Part shown: positions 24,204-33,047 of the stretch, one piece after another
Layout: every line of letters starts with the position of its first letter
Numbering within the stretch: position 1 is the first letter of the stretch
Assembly: GCF_900141715.1 (NCBI RefSeq)
Contig: NZ_FQYK01000002.1
Location: 425,495-489,494, forward strand
Direction: 5' to 3'
DNA: 64,000 nt
From: Algibacter luteus
GTDB lineage: Bacteria; Bacteroidota; Bacteroidia; Flavobacteriales; Flavobacteriaceae
Program-made: the position numbers and the translations under genes
Notes under the pieces: generated by a model
Told to the model about the DNA's origin: nothing
The model's input: the letters and a program-made list of their open reading frames with translations, nothing else
Database searches by the model: none

Positions 24204-24314
24204 GCGTTAGCGATTGTAATGGTTAGCTCTTGCCGAGGCAAGCATCGAGGCAAAACTATAAATGTAAAGCGCGACCCTTGTGGTAACCTGCCTGCCGGCA
24301 GGCAGGCGCCCAAA
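24204..24314 (+). repeat. Dispersed intergenic repeat (copy D) with 20-nt perfect palindrome
   Basis: It aligns with copy B: GCGTTAGCGATTGTAATGG, GCATCGAG, CAAAACTATAAATGTAAAGC, CGACCCTTGTGG, then the palindrome CCTGCCTGCCGGCAGGCAGG at 24287-24306 and CGCCCAAA. It lies just after the photolyase island, so copies C and D flank the island in opposite orientation. Confidence 0.8.
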
Positions 24315-24405
24315 TAATTGAAGCTTAAAAAACATAACATTTTATTAAGAATACGTTGCTTATAATTTTGGTACCTTTATTAATGAACAAAAACAAACTA
24401 AAATT

Positions 24406-24768
24406 ATGAATACAAAAGAGGTAGCAAATAAGTGGGTACAGATGTGTCGCGAGGGCAAAAATATGGAATGTATTGAAGCACTTTATGGCGATAATGTAAC
24501 GAGCAAAGAAATGCCTGGGGTACCTTATGGCGAAGTTATAACAGGTAAACAAAATGTGTGGAACAAAAGTAAACAATGGCTGGATAATGTGGTTGAGTTT
24601 CATGGCGGCGAAATAACAGATCCCGTGGTGGCTGGTAACCATTTTACGAGTAAAATGAGTTATGACGTGACGTTTAAAGACCGTGGTCGCCAGCAATTGG
24701 ATGAAGTATGCGTGTTTGAAGTTAACGATGGTAAAATTGTAAATGAGCAGTTTTTTTATACCATGTAA
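24406..24768 (+). CDS. NTF2-like/SnoaL-like fold protein
   Basis: 120 residues, one NTF2-like cone: TKEVANKWVQMCREGKNMEC then IEALYGDNVTSKEMPG, a GKQNVWNKSKQWLDN helix, and beta strands VVAGNHFTSKMSYDVTF and DEVCVFEVNDGKIVNEQFF. The family covers isomerases and ligand binders; nothing here names a substrate. A TAATTTTG -7 box lies at 24363-24370 with no clear -33. The gene is monocistronic, with a strong terminator 22 bp after its stop. Confidence 0.75.
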   Translation: MNTKEVANKWVQMCREGKNMECIEALYGDNVTSKEMPGVPYGEVITGKQNVWNKSKQWLDNVVEFHGGEITDPVVAGNHFTSKMSYDVTFKDRGRQQLDEVCVFEVNDGKIVNEQFFYTM

Positions 24769-24790
24769 GTTCCTTTTTTTAAATTTTACA

Positions 24791-24816
24791 AAACCCCAAT
24801 TTTTATTGGGGTTTTT
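24791..24816. terminator. Intrinsic terminator after NTF2-like gene
   Basis: AAACCCCAAT (24791-24800) pairs perfectly with ATTGGGGTTT (24805-24814) around a TTTT loop, followed by TT. Confidence 0.9.
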
Positions 24817-24922
24817 GCTTTTTAATTGACAGGTTTGTACTATGATAAAAATCACGATTTTAATCTCCTAAATTTTATACTTTTAAAAGCGTTAATTTTT
24901 CTACAAACTAAATTCTTGCTTT

Positions 24923-26590
24923 ATGACTGATTTACAAATTGCTAAAACAGTAACTCTGAAACCCATAATTGACATTGCCAAAAAATTTGGAGTTCCAGCT
25001 GATTCTATCGAAATGTATGGGAATTATAAAGCAAAAATTCCGTTGCGTTATATTGATAAAAAGAAGGCTGATAGGAGTCATCTTATATTAGTATCGGCTA
25101 TTTCGCCAACACCAGCTGGAGAGGGTAAAACAACTATGTCTATTGGTTTATCCGAAGGTTTAAACCGTTTAAATAAAAAAACAACAGTGGTTTTAAGGGA
25201 ACCCTCGTTAGGTCCTGTATTTGGAATTAAAGGTGGTGCTACTGGTGGCGGTTACTCGCAAGTTTTACCAATGGAAGATATTAACTTGCATTTTACAGGT
25301 GATTTTTCGGCAATTGAGAAAGCACATAACTTATTAGCTGCCCTTATTGATAATAATATACAAAGTAAAACCAACTCGTTACATATAGACCCCAGAACGA
25401 TAAGTTGGAAACGTGTTGTAGATTTAAACGATAGAGCATTAAGACGTATAATTGTTGGTTTAGGTGGCACAACTTCTGGAGTGCCAAGAGAAACAGGGTT
25501 TGATATTACAGCGGCTTCTGAAATTATGGCAATTCTTTGTTTAGCTGAAAATTTAATGGATTTAAAAACTCGATTGGGTAATATTTTTATTGGGTATACT
25601 TTTAACAAAACACCCATTTACGCAAGAGATTTAAAAGCCGAAGGTGCCATGACCGTGCTTTTAAAGGATGCTATAAAACCAAATTTGGTGCAAACTATTG
25701 AGGGCAACCCAGCAATTATTCATGGTGGCCCATTTGCGAATATTGCGCAAGGTACCAACTCGGTTATTGCAACGTTAATGGGTATGTCGCATTCCGAATA
25801 TACGGTTACCGAAGCTGGTTTTGGTTTTGATTTGGGTGCAGAGAAATTCTTTGATATTAAATGCCAAAGTGCGGGTTTAAAGCCTAAAGCAGTGGTATTA
25901 ACCACCACTATACGCGCCTTAAAATATCATGGTGGTGCCAATTTAAAATCATTAACTGAAGAAAATTTAGAAGCTTTAGAAAAAGGAATTCCAAACCTTG
26001 AAAAGCATCTTGAAAACATTGGTAAGTTTGGTGTTGCGCCCGTGATTGCGATTAATAAATTTGAATCGGATACCGATGCTGAAATTGAATTCATCATGGC
26101 ATTTGCTAAACGCAAAGGCATTCGAGTTGCCTTATCAAATGTTTGGAAAAAAGGTGGTGAAGGCGCTTTAGATTTAGCAAAACAGGTGATTGAAATTGTG
26201 GAAGAAAACAAATCGGATTTTAAGCCATTATACGACTGGAAGTCTGGTGTTAAAGAAAAAATAGCTACAATTGCCACCGAAATTTACGGTGCTGAACATG
26301 TGGATTATAACTATAAAGCAAAAGTGCAATTGGAAAAAATAGCCCATTTAGGTCTGAACCACTTACCTATTTGCATCGCCAAAACGCAAAAATCATTATC
26401 AGATAATCCTAAATTACTGGGCAGACCTAAAGACTTTATCATCACTGTGCGTGAAATTGAAATAGCTGCTGGTGCTGGTTTTTTAATTCCAATAACAGGT
26501 GATATTATGCGTATGCCTGGTCTACCAGCGCATCCATCATCAGAAGATATTGATATTAACGAAGCTGGTGAAATAAGTGGGTTATTTTAA
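24923..26590 (+). CDS. fhs: Formate-tetrahydrofolate ligase
   Basis: 555 residues, full length for the family. The ATP loop is TPAGEGKTT (63-71). Other landmarks are REPSLGPVFGIKGGATGGGY near 94, GNPAIIHGGPFANIAQG near 262 and TGDIMRMPGLP near 530. It makes 10-formyl-THF from formate, THF and ATP in one-carbon metabolism. It stands alone between a terminator and a monocistronic neighbour. Although adjacent to the photolyase island it is outside the operon and is ordinary housekeeping. Confidence 0.97.
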   Translation: MTDLQIAKTVTLKPIIDIAKKFGVPADSIEMYGNYKAKIPLRYIDKKKADRSHLILVSAISPTPAGEGKTTMSIGLSEGLNRLNKKTTVVLREPSLGPVFGIKGGATGGGYSQVLPMEDINLHFTGDFSAIEKAHNLLAALIDNNIQSKTNSLHIDPRTISWKRVVDLNDRALRRIIVGLGGTTSGVPRETGFDITAASEIMAILCLAENLMDLKTRLGNIFIGYTFNKTPIYARDLKAEGAMTVLLKDAIKPNLVQTIEGNPAIIHGGPFANIAQGTNSVIATLMGMSHSEYTVTEAGFGFDLGAEKFFDIKCQSAGLKPKAVVLTTTIRALKYHGGANLKSLTEENLEALEKGIPNLEKHLENIGKFGVAPVIAINKFESDTDAEIEFIMAFAKRKGIRVALSNVWKKGGEGALDLAKQVIEIVEENKSDFKPLYDWKSGVKEKIATIATEIYGAEHVDYNYKAKVQLEKIAHLGLNHLPICIAKTQKSLSDNPKLLGRPKDFIITVREIEIAAGAGFLIPITGDIMRMPGLPAHPSSEDIDINEAGEISGLF

Positions 26591-26697
26591 ATCTTCTATT
26601 GTTGAATGAAACTAATTAAGATTTCAACTTAAGTTTACAAAAAAGCAAAGTACGATTGATTCGGGTTTTAGACAGATTTTTAGATTCTTGTCTTAAG

Positions 26698-26726
26698 CTC
26701 ATATTAATTATATTTACACTTAAACC
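26698..26726 (+). promoter_or_regulatory. Putative promoter TTG-N18-TATATTTA
   Basis: TTG at 26698-26700 and TATATTTA at 26719-26726 resemble the Bacteroidetes -33/-7 pair, 14 bp before the pentapeptide-repeat gene. The last -7 base is A instead of G. Confidence 0.45.
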
Positions 26727-26739
26727 CATTAATTGAAAC

Positions 26740-27309
26740 ATGCAGAATTTTATAGAAGAGCAAACTTTTGAAAACAAAATCTTTTCAAAATATGAATTTG
26801 AAAAAGGTGATTATGAGTTATGTAAATTTATAAATTGCGATTTTCAGAATAGCGACTTGTCGAATAGCCAATTTATTGATTGCGAATTTCACGATTGTAA
26901 TTTGAGCTCGATTATAGTTTCAGACACAGGTTTACAAAATGTGCATTTTAAAGATTGTAAAATGCTGGGTATTGATTTTGAAAAATGTAGCGATTTTGCT
27001 CTTGAACTTAATTTTAAAAATTGCCAACTTAATCACGCGTCGTTTAATAACAAAAAATTAGCAAAAACAGTTTTTGAAAATTGTAAAATCCAAGGTGTAG
27101 ATTTTAGAGATTGTCATTTGAATTCTGCTGTTTTTAATCATTGCGATTTACTTAACAGTACGTTCTTGAACGCAAATTTAAATAATGTAGATTTTAGGAG
27201 TGCTAAAAACTTTTCAATAGATCCTGAAAAAAACAATTTAAGTGGCGCTCGTTTTTCATTATTTACGGTTGAAGGGCTTTTACATAAATACAAAATTAAA
27301 ATTGAGTGA
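26740..27309 (+). CDS. Pentapeptide-repeat protein, Qnr/McbG-like layout
   Basis: 189 residues forming a right-handed quadrilateral beta helix: repeated five-residue units with central F or L such as CKFINCDFQNSDLSNSQF, CKIQGVDFRDCHLNSAVF and CDLLNSTFLNANLNNVDF. The C-terminus SAKNFSIDPEKNNLSGARFS then EGLLHKYKIKIE resembles the end of chromosomal Qnr- and McbG-type proteins, which protect DNA gyrase as DNA mimics. Cysteines are frequent at repeat positions. No signal peptide is seen. Whether it binds gyrase is not shown; many pentapeptide proteins have other roles. Confidence 0.85.
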   Translation: MQNFIEEQTFENKIFSKYEFEKGDYELCKFINCDFQNSDLSNSQFIDCEFHDCNLSSIIVSDTGLQNVHFKDCKMLGIDFEKCSDFALELNFKNCQLNHASFNNKKLAKTVFENCKIQGVDFRDCHLNSAVFNHCDLLNSTFLNANLNNVDFRSAKNFSIDPEKNNLSGARFSLFTVEGLLHKYKIKIE

Positions 27310-27340
27310 TTAATTTAATCCATGATAAAACTCTGAACAG

Positions 27341-27940
27341 ATGAAAAAGATTTATTCGGTTGAAGAATACGTAGAAGAACATCCAAACTTTAGTGACGCA
27401 TTAAGTAAGCTGAGAAATATTATTTTAACCACAGAAGTTGAAGAGACCGTTAAGTGGAGCGCACCTGTTTACACTGTAAATGGCAAAAATGTTCTAGGAT
27501 TAGGCGCTTTTAAGAATCATTTCGGAATTTGGTTTTTTAATGGTGTATTTTTAAAAGACAAGCACAATTTACTAGTGAACGCCCAAGAAAATAAAACCAA
27601 AGCGTTACGACAAATGCGTTTTGAAACGATAGAGCAAATAGACAAAACTATTGTTTTACAATATGTAAAAGAAGCAATTGAAAACCAGAAACTAGGTAAA
27701 GAAATTAAACCGGAAAGAGGCAAAAAAGAAACTGTTATTCCCAAGGAACTTAACTTGATATTAAACTCTAATAAAGACTTAAAATCAGCATTTAAAAATT
27801 TGTCGCCCTACAAGCAGCGCGAGTATTGCGAATATATTGACTCTGCAAAACGGGAAGCCACAAAACAAACAAGACTAGAAAAAATTACTCCAATGATTAT
27901 GCAAGGCATTGGTTTAAATGATAAATATAAAAACTGCTAG
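27341..27940 (+). CDS. DUF1801/YdeI-OmdA-type protein
   Basis: 199 residues. The N-terminal DUF1801 part (residues 5-110) contains EETVKWSAPVYTVNGKNVLGL and FGIWFFNGVFLKD; the C-terminal OmdA part contains LSPYKQREYCEYIDSAKREATKQTRLEKI. YdeI-type proteins are widespread and linked to cationic peptide resistance in Salmonella, but the biochemistry is unknown. It lies 31 bp after the pentapeptide gene and may share its transcript, and is convergent with the next gene (7-bp gap). Confidence 0.85.
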   Translation: MKKIYSVEEYVEEHPNFSDALSKLRNIILTTEVEETVKWSAPVYTVNGKNVLGLGAFKNHFGIWFFNGVFLKDKHNLLVNAQENKTKALRQMRFETIEQIDKTIVLQYVKEAIENQKLGKEIKPERGKKETVIPKELNLILNSNKDLKSAFKNLSPYKQREYCEYIDSAKREATKQTRLEKITPMIMQGIGLNDKYKNC

Positions 27941-27947
27941 ATTTATT

Positions 27948-28382
27948 TTATTCGTTGACACATAATCCAGAGATACGTTCTGTAGATTCTAATATACTTC
28001 TTTGCGTAGAAACCTTTAAATCTAAAAATGCTCTCATTTTATTAAACTTACTTTTATCAATCTTATTTTGATCTAAATACATTTCAAAATCTGAAATATA
28101 GTTTAACATTCTAAGTTTATTTTCTAATTGAATTCTTTCAAGATTTAAATCTTGTCGACGTTTATACTCGATAAACTTTCTTTTTTCTTTAAAATTCATT
28201 CTTTTTTTAAAAGGTAACATAAAGCATCTTGTGTATTTATACTGACCATTAAAAGCAGTTCTATCATTATATAATTCAAATAAAATATTAGAATCATCTT
28301 CTGCGATACTCTTTTCTTGAAACAAAAACAATACCAAACAATTAAGAACCAAAAATCCGACTATAAAGAGGAACAAATTCAT
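27948..28382 (-). CDS. Uncharacterised membrane-anchored protein
   Basis: 144 residues. An N-terminal hydrophobic helix (NLFLFIVGFLVLNCLVLFLF) is followed by a strongly charged helical region (KKRMNFKEKRKFIEYKRRQD, LNLERIQLENKLRMLNYISD) that may form a coiled coil. I recognise no family. The gene is monocistronic, with a 285-bp AT-rich gap upstream. Confidence 0.65.
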   Translation of the reverse strand: MNLFLFIVGFLVLNCLVLFLFQEKSIAEDDSNILFELYNDRTAFNGQYKYTRCFMLPFKKRMNFKEKRKFIEYKRRQDLNLERIQLENKLRMLNYISDFEMYLDQNKIDKSKFNKMRAFLDLKVSTQRSILESTERISGLCVNE

Positions 28383-28616
28383 AATGAATTAATTTTAAAT
28401 TACTTACAATACACTAGTAAGACAATTTAAAAACCTTTTACCCTAACTTAACACTCATATATTATACGATTTTGATAAAATAGTACCAATCCAATTATGA
28501 AGAATAAATAGCTGTATGCCTTTTAAAAATGGCAGTTTTACATTTTTTTATAATATTTAGCTGAAACCTTAAAAAAATTTGAAATTTAAGTTTTAAGAGC
28601 TGGGTAAAGTGCAAAA

Positions 28617-28644
28617 AAAAAAGCTCCCTATCAGGAGCTTTTTT
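28617..28644. terminator. Intrinsic terminator for the nusB-yajC transcript
   Basis: AAAAAAGCTCC (28617-28627) pairs with GGAGCTTTTTT (28634-28644), loop CTATCA. It lies 24 bp beyond the yajC stop on the minus strand. Confidence 0.85.
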
Positions 28645-28667
28645 AATTTATAGTATAAAACTATGAT

Positions 28668-28964
28668 TTACTTTACTGTAGCAGGTGTATTAAGTTTTGT
28701 ACTCATTTCCATGGAAATAGCAGATCTATCAAACTTTAATTTTCCAGCCATAGTTTCTATAATACAACTGTTGTCTTTATCATTTAAATCTGCAATTTTA
28801 CCGTGTAATCCGCTTTTTGTAATCACGCGATCACCACGTTTTAATTCGGCTGCAAATTTCTTTTCTTTTTTTGCACGTTTCATTTGTGGTGCAATCATAA
28901 AGAAATACACGACCACAAACATTAATACAAATGGTAATAAACTACTAATTCCTCCTTCTCCCAT
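28668..28964 (-). CDS. yajC: Preprotein translocase accessory subunit YajC
   Basis: 98 residues: one N-terminal membrane helix (LLPFVLMFVVVYFFMIAPQM) followed by a basic stretch RAKKEKKFAAELKRGDRVIT and the SH3-like KSGLHGKIADLN core. It belongs to the SecDF-YajC part of the holotranslocon. It is the last gene of a minus-strand unit nusB, DUF1573, yajC, the order usual in Bacteroidetes, and is followed by a strong terminator. Confidence 0.95.
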   Translation of the reverse strand: MGEGGISSLLPFVLMFVVVYFFMIAPQMKRAKKEKKFAAELKRGDRVITKSGLHGKIADLNDKDNSCIIETMAGKLKFDRSAISMEMSTKLNTPATVK

Positions 28965-28975
28965 GTTTTCTATAT

Positions 28976-29449
28976 TTAGCTTTTAGCTGGAACCACTTTG
29001 TTAGGATCTGGTTTTACAAACGCTGTAATTTTTACAACCTCAGAACCTTTTTCTGTATTTGCAGTTACTGTTATAGTTTTAGATATTTTATTAGAACCAC
29101 TGCCATTAAAGTTTACAGTAAATTCTCCTGAATCTCCAGGCATCAACGGTTCTCTACTCCAGTTTTGTGGCACTGTACATCCGCAAGAACTTTTAATATC
29201 TGTAATAACTAAAGGTGCATCACCAGTGTTTTTATATTTAAAAGTAGTTTCTACTTTAGATTTAGCTTCAATTTCACCAAAATCGTGCTCGGTTTTATCG
29301 AATTCAATTACTGGAAACTTAGATGCAACAGCATCTCTTTCTGCAGCAACTGCAATATTAGTTTCATCAATTTTTTTTGTAGCATCCTCTTTACAAGATG
29401 TAAATGCTATTAAACACATGGCGCTAAGACCTAATATTATTTTTTTCAT
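28976..29449 (-). CDS. DUF1573 lipoprotein
   Basis: 157 residues. The N-terminus MKKIILGLSAMCLIAFTSC has a lipobox with Cys19 as the lipidated residue. The immunoglobulin-like DUF1573 core reads FDKTEHDFGEIEAKSKVETT, FKYKNTGDAPLVITDIKSSC and GCTVPQNWSREPLMPG. The family is abundant in Bacteroidetes and has no assigned biochemical role. It lies 11 bp before yajC and 105 bp after nusB on the same strand. Confidence 0.9.
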   Translation of the reverse strand: MKKIILGLSAMCLIAFTSCKEDATKKIDETNIAVAAERDAVASKFPVIEFDKTEHDFGEIEAKSKVETTFKYKNTGDAPLVITDIKSSCGCTVPQNWSREPLMPGDSGEFTVNFNGSGSNKISKTITVTANTEKGSEVVKITAFVKPDPNKVVPAKS

Positions 29450-29554
29450 AATAGAAAATTTTTAATTTTTTTAAGATGCACAAAAATAGTAATTATTTAA
29501 ACGATTAAAAATTTTTTACATCCTTCTTAACACTTCTAACAATAAGAATGTGGC

Positions 29555-30502
29555 TTACATTAAACCTCGTCCTACTTTTTTTAATTCGCCAGACGCTTCA
29601 TATTCTTTTACAAGCTTGTCTAAAATACCATTTATAAATATGCTGCTTTTTGGTGTTGAATACTCCTTTGATATTTCAAGATACTCGTTAATAGTCACTT
29701 TAACTGGTATAGATGAAAAACTTTTAATCTCGCAAATCGCCATTTGAAGTAACACATAATCAACTGTTGCAATTCTATCAGCATCCCAGTTTTTTGTTTT
29801 CTGACTTATTTCTTCGTTAATCGCAGTTTGATTTAAAAGTGTTTTCTTAAACAAATCAATTGCATACTCCTTGTCTTCTGCATCTTTATACAATTTTGGA
29901 GTAAAATATTGCTCTGGCGAAGCTTCCTTAACTTTTCTAAGCAATTTTAAAATAGTCGTATTTACGGTTGGAAGATCATCTAACCACGTCAGATTTTTAT
30001 CCTCCATATACTCGTAAAGCTTTTCGTTTGGCGCAATAATATCTTTAAATACATCAACTATAAAGTCTTTGTCTTCTTTAAAATCAGACACTCTAGTTTT
30101 CATATAGTCCTTATATAAATCGCTAGCTAAAATGTCTTTAAAAATAATATCGATGTATTCACCATCTAATTCCCAATTGGTAATTTTATTCGCTTCAAAT
30201 TGAGATTGTAATGTTTTATTTTCCCTTAAAAGTTTTAATAATTGGTTATTAACAAACTTTCTGTTTGGATCTTTATCTTCTTTAGTGGCAAGGTGTTTTT
30301 TTTGTTTCTTTTGTAAATCGCTTTCTGCTCTTTTTTGAACTTCAATTAATAAGGACAATAATAATAAGTACAAGTTGTACATATTATCTATACTGAAAAG
30401 TAAAAATTTTTGGTCTTTACTAAAGTCATCACTTTCACTACCCTTAAAGGCATACATGGTTTGCATAACTTTTACACGTATATGTCTTCTATTTAGCATC
30501 AT
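29555..30502 (-). CDS. nusB: Transcription antitermination factor NusB, long Bacteroidetes form
   Basis: 315 residues, about twice the E. coli length. The N-terminal 170 residues include a charged helix (QKRAESDLQKKQKKHLATKE) absent from enterobacterial NusB. The NusB fold occupies the C-terminal part, with NWDADRIATVDYVLLQMAICEI and SIPVKVTINEYLEISKEYST as landmarks. NusB with NusE binds boxA in rRNA leaders. It may start at either of the two consecutive methionines (30502 or 30499). The minus-strand -7-like box TATTTTTG lies at 30562-30555. Confidence 0.93.
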   Translation of the reverse strand: MMLNRRHIRVKVMQTMYAFKGSESDDFSKDQKFLLFSIDNMYNLYLLLLSLLIEVQKRAESDLQKKQKKHLATKEDKDPNRKFVNNQLLKLLRENKTLQSQFEANKITNWELDGEYIDIIFKDILASDLYKDYMKTRVSDFKEDKDFIVDVFKDIIAPNEKLYEYMEDKNLTWLDDLPTVNTTILKLLRKVKEASPEQYFTPKLYKDAEDKEYAIDLFKKTLLNQTAINEEISQKTKNWDADRIATVDYVLLQMAICEIKSFSSIPVKVTINEYLEISKEYSTPKSSIFINGILDKLVKEYEASGELKKVGRGLM

Positions 30503-30674
30503 TACAAAGAACTTTTATTAAAAAGATGAAGTGTTTTCATTGTTTTTAGTGCCGCAAAAATAACACTATATTTAAAATAAACACGCTAATTTTATAAATA
30601 TTACACTGAAACACTTTAAGCTAGATTTAACAAATAGCTTGGTGCATAAACTCTAGAATTTGGCATTTATACTT

Positions 30675-30682
30675 TATATTTG
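30675..30682 (+). promoter_or_regulatory. -7 box TATATTTG upstream of ABC exporter gene
   Basis: An exact match to TAnnTTTG, 23 bp before the start codon at 30706. The nearest TTTG upstream (30659-30662) is only 12 bp away, so the -33 element is unclear. Confidence 0.5.
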
Positions 30683-30705
30683 TTAACCTATTCGGAAGAC
30701 TTCAA

Positions 30706-32469
30706 ATGAAAGAATTAAAGCATTTAAATAAATACTTTTACAAATACAGAACGCATCTTATCATTGGTTCTATCATTACTGTTGTAGCGCGTTTATTTTT
30801 ACTTTACACACCTCGTTATGTCAAAAAAATATTTGTAGCTATTGAAAGGTATTTTGATGAGACTATAACTAAAGATGTTTTTAAAGCAGAAATAGCAGAA
30901 GCTATAATGTATATTATTGGTGCCGCTTTAATTGCTGCAATTCTTACCTTTTTTATGAGGCAAACCATTATTAATGTGTCCCGTTATATTGAGTACGATT
31001 TAAAGAATGAAATTTATGCCCAATACCAGAAGCTGTCGTTAAACTTTTATAAAAAAAACAGAACAGGCGATTTAATGAACCGCATTACCGAAGATGTTTC
31101 AAGAGTAAGAATGTATGCTGGTCCTGCGCTTATGTATAGTATTAATACGATTGCATTATTTGTGGTTGTTATTATTTACATGATTAATGCCTCTCCCAAA
31201 TTAACCTTATATACCATAGTTCCGTTACCAATTTTATCGGTTATCATTTATAAATTGAGTAAAGAAATTCACAAACGAAGCACCATAGTACAAGAATATT
31301 TATCGAAGCTTTCAACATTTACACAAGAATCTTTTAGTGGTATTTCAGTTATAAAGGCCTATGGCATTGAACCACAAACATCGGTAAATTTTAAGGTGCT
31401 AGCAGCAGAAAGTAAAGCAAAACACATCAATTTAACTAAAGTTCAGGCTTGGTTTTTTCCCATGATGATTTTACTTATTGGCACAAGTAACTTATTGGTT
31501 ATTTACATTGGTGGTTTACAATATATTAATGGCGAAATTGAAAGTATTGGTACCATTGCGGAGTTTATTATTTACGTTAATATGCTCACGTGGCCTGTAG
31601 CAACTGTGGGTTGGGTAACTTCTATTGTGCAGCAAGCTGAAGCATCACAAAAACGAATTAATGAGTTTTTAAAGATTAGTCCAGAAGTTAAAAATTCTAC
31701 AGAAGCCCATTCTGAAATTACTGGCGATATTGAATTTAAGAACGTATCCTTCACCTACGACGACACCAATATTCAGGCTTTAAAAAATATTAGTTTTACT
31801 ATAAATGAAGGAGAAACTTTGGCAGTTCTGGGAAAAACGGGTTCAGGGAAATCTACTGTTTTAGATTTGGTAGGAAGACTTTATGATATTGATAAAGGGT
31901 CTATAATTATAAATGATACCGAAATAAGTCAGCTTAATTTAACCGATTTACGCAACAGTATTGGTTATGTGCCACAAGATGCCTTTTTGTTTTCTGATTC
32001 GATAAAAAATAATATAAAATTTGGGAAAGAAGATGCTACAGATGAAGAGGTTTTTGAAGCAGCAAAAAACGCCCAAGTACACAAAAACATTATTAAGTTC
32101 AATAAGGGTTATGATACCGTTTTAGGGGAACGAGGTATCACCTTATCTGGAGGACAAAAACAACGTGTTTCTATTGCTAGAGCTATAATAAAGTCGCCAA
32201 AAATATTATTATTTGACGATTGCTTATCTGCAGTAGACACTGAAACTGAAGAGAAAATTTTAAACAACCTCAACAAAATAACTAAAGGTAAAACCTCAAT
32301 CATAGTAAGCCATCGTGTGTCTTCAGTAAAAAACGCCAATAAAATTATTGTATTAGACGATGGCAAAATAGTACAACAAGGTAATCACGACTCGTTAATA
32401 AATGACGAAGGCTATTACAAAGATTTATACCTAAAACAACTTAGTGAAAAACCAAAACGCAATTTATAA
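30706..32469 (+). CDS. ABC exporter, fused membrane and ATPase domains (MsbA/MdlB type)
   Basis: 587 residues: six membrane helices in residues 1-320, then one nucleotide-binding domain with LGKTGSGKST (Walker A, near 382), a Q-loop in SIGYVPQDAFLF, LSGGQKQRVSIARAI and the Walker B strand ILLFDDCLSAVD. The residue after the Walker B Asp is Asp rather than the usual catalytic Glu, so this may be a degenerate site complemented in a homodimer or heterodimer. The export substrate (lipid, peptide or drug) cannot be told. It is transcribed alone. Confidence 0.92.
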   Translation: MKELKHLNKYFYKYRTHLIIGSIITVVARLFLLYTPRYVKKIFVAIERYFDETITKDVFKAEIAEAIMYIIGAALIAAILTFFMRQTIINVSRYIEYDLKNEIYAQYQKLSLNFYKKNRTGDLMNRITEDVSRVRMYAGPALMYSINTIALFVVVIIYMINASPKLTLYTIVPLPILSVIIYKLSKEIHKRSTIVQEYLSKLSTFTQESFSGISVIKAYGIEPQTSVNFKVLAAESKAKHINLTKVQAWFFPMMILLIGTSNLLVIYIGGLQYINGEIESIGTIAEFIIYVNMLTWPVATVGWVTSIVQQAEASQKRINEFLKISPEVKNSTEAHSEITGDIEFKNVSFTYDDTNIQALKNISFTINEGETLAVLGKTGSGKSTVLDLVGRLYDIDKGSIIINDTEISQLNLTDLRNSIGYVPQDAFLFSDSIKNNIKFGKEDATDEEVFEAAKNAQVHKNIIKFNKGYDTVLGERGITLSGGQKQRVSIARAIIKSPKILLFDDCLSAVDTETEEKILNNLNKITKGKTSIIVSHRVSSVKNANKIIVLDDGKIVQQGNHDSLINDEGYYKDLYLKQLSEKPKRNL

Positions 32470-32610
32470 TGGTTTAATTTATAAGTGGGTAACGCATTTT
32501 TTATTCAATTAAATGCAAGAAAAACCAATATTTTAAAAAGATTATTCATTATTTATTGGTTAGTATCGATTTTTTTTAGATTTTTGATACTATAACTAGA
32601 ATATTAAATT

Positions 32611-32994
32611 ATGAATAATGGTATGATGGAGAAAGAAGAAATTTTTTCAAAAGTTTTAAGAGCAGGACGAAGAACCTACTTTTTTGATGTTAGAGCTACG
32701 AAAGCTGAAGATTATTACTTAACAATCACAGAAAGTAAAAAATTCACAAATGACGACGGGTCGTTTCATTACAAAAAACATAAAATTTATATTTATAAAG
32801 AAGACTTTGCTGAGTTTAAAGATATATTAGCTGAAATGACTGAATATATCGTAAATGAAAAAGGAGATGAAGTTATAAGTGAGCGTCATCAAAAAGATTT
32901 CAAAAAAGAAGTTGAAGATGATGGTACCAGAGTTACTGAAGCAGACTTAAAAACACCTGAAAGCTTTACAGATATAGATTTTGATGATATTTAA
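32611..32994 (+). CDS. DUF3276 / PUR-alpha-like nucleic-acid-binding protein
   Basis: 127 residues. A PUR repeat: EEIFSKVLRAGRRTYFFDVR, AEDYYLTITESKKFTNDDGS and YKKHKIYIYKEDFAEFKDIL. The acidic tail (EDDGTRVTEADLKTPESF, DIDFDDI) is typical of the Bacteroidetes family. Its PUR domain was described in Borrelia and Bacteroides-like proteins as binding single-stranded nucleic acid. It is monocistronic, with a terminator 24 bp after the stop. Confidence 0.92.
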   Translation: MNNGMMEKEEIFSKVLRAGRRTYFFDVRATKAEDYYLTITESKKFTNDDGSFHYKKHKIYIYKEDFAEFKDILAEMTEYIVNEKGDEVISERHQKDFKKEVEDDGTRVTEADLKTPESFTDIDFDDI

Positions 32995-33017
32995 TCTCAA
33001 ATTCAATTAAAATACTT

Positions 33018-33047
33018 AAACCGCATGGTAAACATTGCGGTTTTTTT
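33018..33047. terminator. Intrinsic terminator between convergent genes
   Basis: AAACCGCA (33018-33025) pairs with TGCGGTTT (33036-33043), followed by TTTT. It overlaps the end of the convergent acyltransferase gene by about 2 bp. Confidence 0.85.

Noticed and set aside
24092-24340. 82-codon minus-strand frame after the CPD photolyase
   Set aside because: It is formed from the end of phrB in antisense plus the dispersed repeat; the GC palindrome gives a spurious peptide.
24325-24855. 176-codon minus-strand frame opposite the NTF2-like gene
   Set aside because: It runs through a terminator hairpin and antisense to a gene with an intact fold; rich in F, H, I and Y as expected of a shadow frame.
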